Assembly: GCF_030272615.1 (NCBI RefSeq)
Contig: NC_081409.1
Location: forward strand, 206,567,190 to 206,631,189
DNA: 64,000 bases
DNA from: Cryptomeria japonica
Lineage: Eukaryota > Streptophyta > Pinopsida > Cupressales > Cupressaceae
Direction of reading: 5' to 3'
Shown one piece after another: positions 25,901-37,900 of this stretch. The notes beneath the pieces are model-generated. The model did no database searches. It was not told the DNA's origin and was given only the letters and a program-made list of their open reading frames with translations. Numbering within the stretch: position 1 is the stretch's first letter; every line of letters starts with the position of its first letter. The position numbers were made by a program, and so were the translations under genes.

Positions 25901-28900
25901 TTGACCATTATACTACCTATGACATCTAATTTTCAAATTATTCAATAGTAAACAAGAATGAACCAAGGTAACAGAGGTATAAGTGAATGGCTACCACTAT
26001 GATTGATAAGCAAACAAAAAAGGGAACTCCTTGAAAAAATATAACTAATTATAAGATACCTCATTTTCTGGCTTCCAAATAAATGAAACATATGCATGAG
26101 TTTGTAAAATTTTCTGTACTTACAAAGCGCAAGAAAACCACAACTGTAAGTGCACAAAGGCCGCCAAGTAGAATATGCAGACCACTCTTTGCTGTTTTCT
26201 GCATATGGTTTTACAAGAATTCAGAATAATATTTAGTTATTAAACATGTAAACTACCAAACATTAAAAACTAAAAACATAAAGTATGCACATAGCATCAA
26301 GATAAACTATAACAATAGACACACAAGTCCAATCAACTGCATTGTAAATTGCTTGCAAAATTCATGAATATGTTGTACTTTAAGAAAACAGAAATAAAAA
26401 ATACATACATGAACTAGGGGCACTAAATAGGGGAAACAGATTGAGCACCATTCATACATGTAAGGTGGTACTTAACCACTAAATGTGCTACTTGTTGTGT
26501 GTGACGTTTTCATACATCGCCCCATTGCAAATGGGGACCCCCTACTTTTTAGGCCCTCTCAGTCTTTTGTTTTGGTTTTCGGGGTCTTTTGGCAGCAGTC
26601 TCTTTACTTTACAAGTGTTCGGGGGTCAAATTGATTACGTTTGCTTTTCATTTGAGTGAATTTGATGAAGTCTAGGGCATGTTTTGTCAATTTTAGGGTT
26701 TCTGCCTTTAGTCCTACATTTTAGGGGTTTCTTTTAGGGTTTTGGAAAAACTGAACATATCACTGGAATCAGAACCCCTAAAGGAACCTCCCAGTAAAAT
26801 TTTAGCCAAAACGAAGCAACTTTTTATTTTTAGAAAGTTCCTATTTTTTAGGGATTTTACCAAGTCCCAAAATGTCTTCATTTTGCCAAAAATCAAACTT
26901 ACTATTTTTAGTATTTTTCTATTTTTAGTAAGTTTCTATTTATAGCAAGTCAATTTGTGTCTTGTTTTAGGGTCTAATGCTGACATTTTGAAAAGTTTCT
27001 ATTGTTGGAAAGATTATTTCTGACAGGACTATTCAAGCAAGCGATGAAGATCAAGCATTCACGACTATTTTTAAATCCGGAAGGTTTGAAAAGCAAACAG
27101 AATCAATCAAAAATGGCAAGTGTTGGCATCAAGTCCTGGAGTGGAAAGCTCAAAAAATCATCCGAGTCTGGAAAGCAACATAAAATCCTTCTGTAAGTCA
27201 ATCTAACATCCAAATGAAGGAGTCTGGCATCAGGGAAGGAAGAAAGATGAATTTCCTTCCCTCAGGCAATCCAGCGCCCAAATCAGGGAGAAGGCGCCAA
27301 AAGTGAGGGGTCATGGAAAGTTCAAAATGCATTAAATTCCTCCTTGTCAAAATGCCGCTCAAGGAAGATGGTAGGCGCCCAAATGGAATGCTCTTGGAAT
27401 GATGAAGAAAAGGAGAAATTCCTCCACCTATGTAAAAATCCGCCCATGAGTGAGTTAAGGCGCCAAAATGTAATATGCATGGAGGGTTAGAAAAATTCTG
27501 AATTCCTTGACCTCAATCAAATTTCGCCCTACTCCTCAGGACCTCAGGAGGGCACTAAATAGGAGAAAGCATGGAAGGAAGGACAAATAGAGAATTCCAT
27601 GACAAGGTCAAAAAACCGCCCAAGAAGGTCATAGGGCGCCAAATTCAAGGGATGATGGATAATTCAAACAAAGTATGAATTCCTCCTTCAGTGTGAAATT
27701 TCACCCTAGCACTGTGGAAGGTGCCAAAATGGAGTCAGCAGGGAAAATTTGGAATTCATTGAATTCCTTGACCAAAGGGAAATAACACCCTAGGGAATAG
27801 AGGGTGCCAAATAGATGGGATGAAGAAAATGTTAAAAATCATGAATTCCTCCCTCAACGAAGAATAGCACCTAGCAGTGAAGGAGGGCACCAAAACACAC
27901 AAGGCATGGAAAAATGGAGAAAGTTTGAAATTCCATGGCAGGGAAGAATCAATGCCCTGGTCAAGTAAAGGCATTAAAATGGCTAAGGCAAGGATGAAAT
28001 GATGAATTCCACCATGAAGAGTGAATTCCACGCCTAAGTTGGAAAACTGAAAATTTGTCCAAGGCATGAAAATCCAAAGGTCAAAGAGGAAGGAAAAGCG
28101 AAAATCCCCTAGGGAAATTTCAAAAAATCCATTTTTAGACACCAAATCTTATTAGAATCCGGGAATTTTTGCAGATTTGGAATCAAAATTCTCTCTCTCC
28201 TAGACCCGGGTCCTAAATTTTAGGAAAATTCCTAAAAAATAGGAAATGTGGCAAATTGATGAAAAAAGCCTCCTTGAGACAAGATGAACTCAAAAAGCAC
28301 AAAAAATTCCTTCCTCAAGGAACAAATTTCCAAAATTTCCTCTCCAGTTCCGAAATGTGCCTAAGGTTGGAAGTAGAACATGAAAATCAAGATTCAAAAA
28401 GAAAAATTCAAGATTCAAAAAAGTTCCTTCCTCAGGGAAAAATTGCGCCCAAGAAGAAGAAATTCTAGGAAGGTCAAAATTTGGCGCTGTGTTGGAAATT
28501 CCTTCCTTCAGGACAAAATTCCAAGAAAGTGAAAAAATTGACTAAGTGTTGGAAATTCCTTCCTTCGGGACAAAATTCTTCGAAAATGTGAAATTTGGCT
28601 AAAGCATGAAGGAATTCCTTCCTCAAGGAGTAAAGTAGAATCAAGGTCAAAATGAGGTTGAGGAGGAATTTTTCCCCCACATCAAAATTCCTTCACCATG
28701 GAGAAAATGTGCTCCAGGAAAGGAATGGGCGCCAAATGAAGGTAAGGAAGGAATTTTCCTTCCAAGATGAAATTCCGCCATGACATGAAAATTCCACCCA
28801 AGGAAGGAGATAAAAATTCCAAGGCAAGGAAGGAATCAAAGATGAACTGAACAAGGAATTTCCCCCTAGGACAAATTTTGAAAAATCCATTTTTGGGCAT

Positions 28901-31900
28901 CAAATCACATCCAAATTTCAAAATTCTTTCGGATTTGGATTCGTGAGATAATTTTCTCTCCTGGAACCTAGAACCCTATTTTTGGAAAGTTCCTAAAAAA
29001 TGGGAGATGGTGGAAAATCATTAAAAATCTCCTCCGAGCAAGGAAAGTTCAAGAAACTTCAAGAAAATTCTTCTTTCCTAAAGTGTTCTCTCTCCAAGGT
29101 TTTCTTGCCAAGTGGCAGCCGAGTCAACGCACGCTGAATTGATGAAGCATCTCTTTGCATGTAGGCGCCACATATATGGCATTATGGCAGATTCCTTTTG
29201 CATGCAGCATCACGTTCAAGAGATGATGGTGCATTTATGGCATCATGGGCAATTTTTGCATGAGGGTACATTCATTGCATAGTGGGCACTTTTTGAATGT
29301 AATGGTTAATTAATGCTTTATGGGTGCCATTTTTGGCAGGATTGTAATTAATTGTATATGGGCGGAGATTCCCACCTTGTTGCATCATGTGTGGGGAATA
29401 TTTTAGGGTAGACCTGTTGTGACGTTTTCACACATCGCCCCATTGCAAATGGGGACCACTGCTTTTTTTGCTTTTTAGGGTTTGTCTTTTTAGGTTTTTT
29501 AGGGTTTTGTCAGTTAGCCTTTGTATTTTTAGTGTTGTCGGGGAGATCAATAGGATAGCAAGTCCGGCTTGAGTGATGTCCTGATCCTGAAATTTGGCTA
29601 AGTCTGGAATGTCCTGATCCTGAAATTTGACTAAGTCTGGAAACTGAAAAACCTCAACAAACTAGATTTTGCAATATAACTCTTGGAGGTCTGAAACCAC
29701 TCTCAAACATCCTGAAAGTATATATGGAATATAACTTAAAGTTATATTCCATATATACTTTCAGGATGTTATATTCCATAAAAATTATCTTGATAGAGAG
29801 TTCAAAAAGTCAAATTTCGCTCCTGTCCTTCTCCAAGGGACCAAGGCAAAGCGCTCCTGTCCCTCACCAAGGGACCAGGGCGAAAATACTTATTTGAGCC
29901 ATTCCTGGCCTTGTTTGGTTAAATTAAGGCATCAAAAGCATGGTGAAGGACGAAATGAGCATGATAGAGCATCCAGACTTGATCAAAAACAATGAAATGA
30001 TGAAGTTTTTTTGCCTAGAAGGTCAAATTCGCTCCTGTCCCTCACTGAAGGACCAGAGCGCTTTTCTTTATATGCACAATTTTAGACCTTTTTTGGACAT
30101 TAACTTTTATTCATAGCATGAAGTAAGGTGAAATCTTCCCTAGCAAAGGAAATTTGAGATGAAAATTGTAGTGATTTGGCCTTGAGGACAAAAATCGCTC
30201 CTATCCCTCACTGAAGGACCAGAGCTTGATTTTCAAATTTGCACTGTTCTTGCAGGATCAAGACAATTTTATGATTGGAAGAGATCAAGGAGGGCATGTT
30301 TTGTCCATTGAATATAATTTAAGCAGTCTACAAAGGAGTAAATCAACCCAAATGACAAAAAGTGCTCCCGTCCCTCACTGAAGGACCGTGCCACTTTTTC
30401 AAGTTTCTCCTATTTGTTTGATATTTTATGGCAAAACTTGACTTGGATGGGAAGGACGAAGGATGTTTTATGCCTTGGACGCCATTGAGAGATTTAAAGA
30501 ACAAAAGGGTACGCCAAGATGTCAAAAGTGCTCCCGTCCCTCACTAAAGGACTGTCCCTCTTTTCTAAAAATACAAATTTCTTGCAAAGGCAAGGCAAGT
30601 TGCGTGATTGAAATGAATGAAAGAGGGCAAGATTCATCCATTGAAGATAATTTGGAAGACTAGCAAAGGACGAATTGGCTTAAAAATGAAAAAGTGCTCC
30701 CGTCCCTCACTGAAGGACCGGAGCTTGAATTCCGAATTTGCATTATCCTCGCAAGACTTAAATAATTTTGCGATTGGAAGAGGCCAAGGGGAGTGTGCTC
30801 TGTCCGTTGAATATAATTTAAGTGGGCCACAAAGGAGAAAACCAACCTAAATGACAAGTCTGCTCCTGTCCCTCACCCAGGGACCAGGGCTATTTTCAAA
30901 GGGCGCTCCTGTCCCTCTCCAAGGGACCAGAGCGATTTTCCCTCAAGGCAAGTTTTTGGCAAAAGGAAAGCAAGTTTCGCATTTGAGGTGGGTGGAGGAA
31001 GACACAATCGATCCGTTGAAGATAATTTTCGAAGCTAGCAAAGGACGAATTGGCTTGTAATTGCAAAAGTGCTCCAGTCCCTCACTGAAGGACCGGAGCT
31101 TGAATTTCAAATTTGCACTATTCTTGCAGGATCAAGACAATTTTATGATTTGAAGAGACCAAGGAAAACATGATTTATCCATTGAATATAATTTGGAAGG
31201 CTAACAAAGGACGGATGAGCTTGGATTTGCAAATTCGCTCCTGTCCCTCACTGAAGGACCGGAGCTTGAATTTCAATTTCGCATTATCCTTGCAAGATTT
31301 AGGTGGTTTCGCGATTTGAGGAGGTCAAGGGAAGTATGTTTTGCCCGTTGAATATAACTTAAGTACGCCACAATGAAGAAAATCGGCCTAAGTAACAAGT
31401 TCGCTCCTGTCCCTCTCCAAGGGACCAAGGTGATTGGCTAGGGTGCTCCTGTCCCTCTCCAAGGGACCAGAGTGATTTTCCCTCAAGACAAGATTCGGGC
31501 AAGAGAAAAACAAGTTTTACGTTTGAGGTGGGTGAGGGAAGACGCGGTCAATCCGTTGAAGATAATTTTGGAAGCTAGCAAAACACAAGTGAGCTTATAA
31601 ATGCAAAATCGCTCCTGTCCCTCTCCAAGTGACCAGGGCGAAATATACATTGTCAAGTCTTCCCCTCCAAATTTGGATGAGTCCAAGTCAAGACACAAGG
31701 TCAAAATAATATTTGAAGTGCTTCAAGAGGGTACAAGATTGCAAAGACCAAGGACAAAAGATGAGATTGCTCCTGTCCCTCACCAAGGGACCAGGGCGAA
31801 AATGCTTTAAAGTGCACTCATTTCAAAGATCGAATAAATTGAACTCGAAATTCTAAGTAAAAATGCCATCTTGGACGTCAAAAATGAGGTCTTGGACGTA

Positions 31901-34900
31901 AAAAACAAGAAGTGTGAGGTCCAAAAGGTATAGGCGCTCCTGTCCCTCTCCAAGGGACCAGAGCGATCTTGTTGATATCTATTATTTTCCCATGCTTGAG
32001 CGCCAATATCCTTCAAATTGCAAATTCGATAAAACCTTGAAATATTTTAAAAAATTTCAATTAAATTGGCATTTAATAAAGGCGCATGGCATTTAATAAA
32101 TTAATTTTTGAGCCTTAGAAAAATCGAAATTTTAATTATAAAGGCATTTAAAATTAATTTTTATTAAATTAAAATTGAAAATGGAGCGCTTTGAGGTATT
32201 ATTTTTATCCATTTTATTAAGTCGGCCTCTTCCTTTTTAGTTTTATTTATTTTTTTTGGCCTATTTTCATCAAGTCGGCCTATGGGGAGGTGAAATGGTG
32301 AGCGCTCTATATATTTGGGGTGTGTTTTTCATTATTCAAATCATCCACTCATTGTTTCAAGTGCGATTTGGAGAAGCAAGGAAGGGGGTGCGAAATCTAG
32401 CTTGTGTGGAGCGAATTTCTACCAAGTGTGGAGACTAAGGAAGGCGAAATTCATCTTGAAGGCCATTGGAGAGGCGTATTTCTTGCTAGTTTGGAGGATA
32501 ATTTCCAGATTTTTTGAAAGACATTTGAAGGCGAATTTCCAAGCTTGAGGAGGCTAGTGGAAGGTGGAGTTCTTTTCCAAGCTAAAGGAGGTGCATTTTA
32601 TCCAAGGGAGAGCTTTGATCTACACTTTGCCTAGCAAAATTCATCTATTTTTACATCATTTCTTAGAGTTAATTCTCAAGAGGAGGTATGGCAAAATCAT
32701 CTTGACACCCTTATTCAAGGTTTGAGTTTTTTAGACATTTTTTAGAAAAGTCTAAGTATTGCATGGTTAATTAGGAAATGATAACTCAAGATTTATCATG
32801 AAGTTTCCTAATTAAAATCTTGAATCTTCCTTTTAAAGTTTAATTTTTAGATTTCAAGATATATTACTAATTTTGAAATGTTATGTAGGTATCAAGATGG
32901 CGACTCCCAAGCTCGAAGGATCTACAAGTCGAAAGGTTCTCCTCAAGGAAAATCAAGCCAGATCAAGGACGGTCTCCTCAAGGACAATCAAGCAAGGACA
33001 AGGGCGGCCTCCTCCAGTCTAGCATTCCAAGGCGAGGTACATCATCATCCTGCAAATCAAGGACACAAGAAGTCAGAGCAAGGGTTCGTTGAAGAAGCAA
33101 ATAGTTCCAGAAGAATTAATTAAAGCTAGCTTCTCAACAACATCAAGTTGAATATTTACCAAGTTACAAGTGTCAGATGAGGTGGCATTCCAGTCATCAC
33201 ATCCCAGTCAGTGTGGTCCACCTCAGCATGTCCGGATTCAATGTACCTAACTTATGGGAGGTGACACATACTCCGATGTACCTACCCCAGCTATCCATTG
33301 GTGGAATTTTCTAGAGAGGACATGTGTCCAAGCAATACAATTTTATCATTGGTCAAGCATTAAATGTTATGTAATGGTTGTAACAAACCCTAATTAGGGT
33401 TTTCATTATAAACTCCTGGCCATTGATCTCAGCCATCGAATTGTATTGAGGGCACTATATAAGCCCTGGCATTTCATTTGTAAAGGCAGTTAGAAATAAG
33501 ATAGAAATAGTTGGAAGGAGTTAGTGAATAGAATAGTTAGAGAGTTGAAAATAATTAGAATAGCAATTAGAGTAGAGTAGAGAGAGAAGGCAAAGATTGT
33601 TGCCAAGATGTTGTAAAAGACTTGTAACTTCATTGAAGAAATGGTGAAATTTATGGGTCGATTCGACAATTTGCATGGTCTTTATACTTCTCATATTTGA
33701 TTTTATGTTATTAGATGAGTGGAAGAAATGTGCTTGATTGATGATGGAATTCGTATATCCATACTACTAGCAGTTTGTTGATTGCAAACTTGCCTTGTGT
33801 AGTCAACTGGAATCATTCAGCTTAAGCTTAACTTCAGTTGTCGCTTCTTCATTGATATGCATCAACCTGATGGTGTCTATGCCTGCAGTGATGATTTGAA
33901 CATCATAAAGCTTTCCTTCGAAGATCGCACTAGCCTTGTGGAGATGGTCCTGCGATGTCAAAACAAGACCTAGTTAGAATTTCATCAAAGATCATTCATT
34001 GCTCTTACATTCTTGGTATTAGAATTAGATCCTTTCCTCGCCCTCATCTTTTTTCCTTTTTTCAAATCGAAGCTAGTGCAAATCTTGTGTTCCAGCAATA
34101 TTCAAAGCAGATCAGATGTTCAATCATCAAATGTAAGTCCCCTTGTGATTCCAGCAAATCACATCATACCACAGAGAGCTTATCCACACGTAGAGACCCT
34201 ACAACGAAGAACCTTGGAGTCATCCTAATTGATCCTTTTTCGCGACATCTTCAGCAATCAGAGGCTTTATTCAAGAGAGGATAAGGTACCCTTGGGTATT
34301 TTATTCTGTGTTAGGCAGTGTACAAAATACACGTCAACAAGACCCTAATTAGGGTTTGCGTGTTATCATGGCTTGAGGCCTATATATAGAGGTGACCCCC
34401 CTCATTTGTAGGAGGAAGATTTGTATGAAATTGTTGCGATAAGTTTTTGAAATAATAACAGTGAAACATTGTTCTCTGATGGTGCCCACTTAAGTTATTT
34501 TTTCAAAACTTGCATGGTTTCACCTTCCTCACTTAGTAGAATTTTATTTTCTCAGTTGTTAGTATAGTGTTTTGATTTCAATGGAGAATGTAAAGGTGTC
34601 TAATGAATTTCCATGGTTCATACTTTTTGCATCTTGCTGATTGTAAGTTGTAGTGTAAAGTTAGCCTGAGCCACTAAACTTGTGCTAAGTTCGGTTGTGG
34701 ACAGTCATTTGGATTGCATCGTATTTGGGTATTCAAATGCACTTTCTCGATTTGAAATCCTTCAGCATCCTTAGAAGATTGCACCGATTCTTGCGGAGTT
34801 GTAGTTAAACTTGGCGAAGCAGAGCTTGATTTATTTGGAATTTGTCCACCAAAGCATTAGCTGTTGATATCACTGCCCTTAGGAGTAGCTTTAGGCCTTT

Positions 34901-37900
34901 CTAACCCTTTCCCCTTTATTTTCAGTTCATTTCAGTTCGTTCAAAGCAGAAGCATCACCAAATTGCTATATCTGATGATGAAGTTCCATGCCACATCAAA
35001 GAAATGAAAGACTAATTCAAGCATAAGTCCCCTTGGATTACCAACAATCACATCAGCCAACTGAGTCACATCCGTAGCATAAAGGAACCTTGGAGTCAAT
35101 TGTCTGATCTTCCTGCAATCTTAGCACACAATCATACTTTGATCAAGAGAGAATGAAGTGACCATTAGGCAACTTTATTCTGTGTTAGACAGTGTCATAA
35201 AAAACATGTCAACACTACTCCTTATGGTGCCACCTTCACAAGAAATCCAATTTAAATATGCTTCAGTATAGAAACAATGAGGTTTTTGTTCGTATTCTTT
35301 CACAAGAGAATTTAACAGTAGTCTGGAGTGAGATAATATGGAAACAAACAGCAACATACATAATTTAAGTTCGCCACCTTCTAAAGTGAAATAAGGCCTG
35401 ATAATAAGAAGCATGGATTTCAAATCTATAAACATTCCATTATCTACCTAGCAAGAAAAAATAATTTTGCATTTGGTGTCAGGCTTGCAATCATTGCCAA
35501 CTTTACTCACAAGGATGTATATTTTTGTGCATTTGACATGAACCTTATGACCCAAGAGTCCAAAGTGCAACAATCACAATTCATAAGCGTCCACTTGGAC
35601 TGCACTTTTATAAAACAGATTGGAGATGCTTAAAATTTGATTCCTTTTAATTACTAGTTCCATATTCTTAACCTCAACAACTGGACTCAAATTGTCTAGG
35701 GTGCAGGTTGAAGATCCCCTTTATAGTAACATTAAAAGTGACTTCTAAACTGCATTTTATAGATTTGTGCATTTCCAAGCATGAAAAACAATGGCATTTA
35801 GAAGAAAGCAAAAAGCATCTAGCCAACAAGTAAGACAGTCATCTCATGATGAGTTAGGCAGCCTACAAAACTAGTGATCTCTATATGTTGCTATGTTGTT
35901 GAAATCCTACCACAAGACAGCTAGACCTAGGATTGTGCGAGTCTAAAAGAACTTGGAAAAGAAGAAACTAGATTATGTGTGAAACGGCCTATGACGCAGA
36001 AGACAAAAGAACATGTAAGAGAACTTAAGGAATTTTGACAAGACAATCTACATAGACTGCCAGGATTGCCTAGTCAAGTATGTTTGACGGAATTTCTAGA
36101 AAAGCCCAAGTTAAGTGGGCAAGACAGACTGCAAAAAAGGAGATCTGACATCAGTCAATAGAGCCTAGACAAGCTGGATGACTTGGAAGTAGAACTGCCA
36201 AGGAAGCCTAGAAGGAAGAGGATGCCAGCTCATGACTACAGCCTGCATTGAAAAGGATATCCTGATGGTCAAGAGAGCCTAAAGAAAGTGCTAAGACAGC
36301 CTGTTGATGAAGATGATTTAAAGAAAATATTAGCATGGCCTAGAGAGAGAGAGAGTGATAAGATGGCCCGGAGAGTATAAGATGGCCTTGAGAGAGAGAC
36401 AAGACAACCTCATCAAGGCAGTTTAGAAAAAGGGCTAAGATGCCTAAAGAGAGTGTTAAGACAGCTTTATCAACACATTTTAGAGAAAGAGCTAAGATGC
36501 CTGAAGAGATTATTATGATGGCCTCATTATGACAACCAAGAGGAAGTAATTAATAAGAATGACATATACTTAAATCCAAGACAGCATACTTGACGAAGTT
36601 GCTTAAGCAGATCAAGGAAACCTATGTCATGATGCAAGGGATTGTAAGTTCTTCGGCTTCCCCAAGAATACCATTTAAGCAAATATTTGCATGGAGGCAT
36701 TCAATTGTACACATAGTTTCACAACTGGCACATTTTACATAGTAAATAAGCAGGAACTTTGAGCCTCTACCTCTAATCCCACCAACATAGCTGTTGTATG
36801 GGATTCGATAAGAAAAAAAACCCAACAATGTAAAAATCACCAAAAGCAGAAAAACAATGTGATATGAGCACCACCAGGATGAAGAGTACAAACAAAAGAG
36901 CCATTAAGTTGCAAGACCACTCTAGCACTTGACTAGGAATAACAAATCTACAAGAAGGGGAATTTGTTATGAACATTGAAGATGGTTGTGAATGCATAAT
37001 TAGTCGCATCACCAATTTGAGTAGCAAGCTCATGAATAACACTGGTTCCAAAAATTCAAGATCCAATTTCTATAATATTTATTGTTTGGAATTTGAAGCC
37101 CCCACAGATATCAAATTTGATGATTTTTTTTAATTTTTTAATTCATAACCTATTTAACTTTTTTAAATTAACTAAAAAGATAATAGTACAATATTAAAAA
37201 AAAGGTAGATAATAAAAAGGCACGCCCTCAAAGTCCAAGCAAGATCAAGTCCAAACTAGTGACAAGTTCAAAGGACCAAGCCTGAAAAAAACAATAAAAA
37301 ACTAAGAATTTAACGTAACACTAGTAGGAGGGGGGTCTTTATCATTAGGTTTACCCCAAACATCACCAAGGACAAGATTATCATCAATCAGCTCCTAGCC
37401 AGTGAGTTCACTCTCTTACTCGAGAGTGAACTTTAAAGGTTATCGAGCATGAACTAGAGAAATGGCTAGCTCCAACCAAGGAACCTTGCTAGAGTTTGGC
37501 CAACTAGGAGCACAATGCCCATGAGAAGAGGCAGAAAGTGGCTATTAGAGTTGGGACCAACCACGAGTATCTCTGTTGCCCAAGGGCTAAGAGCCATGGT
37601 CACTTCTGGATAAAAGGTTGCAACCTAGTTAGCATCCTCAAGAAGGAGATGAGGAGGGAATTAGAGCTCTAGCAACAATGTATGGAGCATCACTCTAGTG
37701 ATCCAAAAGCTCCTATAAATGTGCCACCTCAAGTACAACTTTTCTATCGTGCACTTGAATTTACATAAGCACATTAGAGAAAATCATAGATTTAGTATAC
37801 AAAGAGAAACAAACATCAATAGAACATATTTGCTATCTTTCCAAATGCTAAAGAGAATCTCCACTTTGAATGCATGTCAAATCTAAGTATATTTGAAAGG

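Larger units (their letters stand above)
7919..26123 (-). other. intron 2 of the RING-CH gene, 18,205 bp
   Basis: Starts with GTAAGT (26123-26118) and ends with the acceptor TTTTGCAG (AG at 7920-7919). It contains at least five transposable elements, most on the plus strand and so antisense to the gene. No further coding exon was seen, and none is needed, because exon 2 joins exon 3 in frame with the family sequence. Confidence 0.85.
29410..34344 (+). mobile_element. solo LTR A (4,925 bp) nested in LTR B
   Basis: Runs 29415-34339, starting TGTTGTGACGTTTTCACACA and ending TACACGTCAACA, between copies of AGACC (29410-29414 and 34340-34344). The ends are imperfect inverted repeats (TGTTGTGACG against TGTTGACGTG). 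TATATAAG near 33457 sits where an LTR promoter should be, with R and U5 after it. Almost 4 kb of U3 carries no gene; it holds a palindrome, a 166-bp hairpin array and an AT-rich part. Frames inside (for example 30463, 31601, 32878) are not genes. Confidence 0.9.
26488..35219 (+). mobile_element. solo LTR B (about 3.8 kb), interrupted by solo LTR A
   Basis: Starts TGTTGTGTGTGACGTTTTCA at 26493 and ends AAACATGTCAACA at 35214, with target duplication CTACT at 26488-26492 and 35215-35219. Removing the inserted LTR and one duplicated AGACC (29415-34344) leaves 3,792 bp. The 3' part (34345-35214) matches the 3' parts of LTRs A and C. TATATATAG near 34381 is a likely promoter box. With no internal region and one LTR inside intact duplications, it is a solo LTR left by recombination between the two LTRs. 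Confidence 0.9.

Noticed and set aside
29819-31965. Regularly spaced palindromic repeats that resemble a CRISPR array
   Set aside because: The spacing is 166 bp, the intervening sequence is itself repeated rather than unique, there are no cas genes, and this is plant nuclear DNA. It is a tandem satellite inside an LTR.
36622-37066. Hydrophobic minus-strand frames that might be a membrane protein
   Set aside because: Two overlapping frames with no recognisable family and no splice support; hydrophobicity is expected from T-rich codons.
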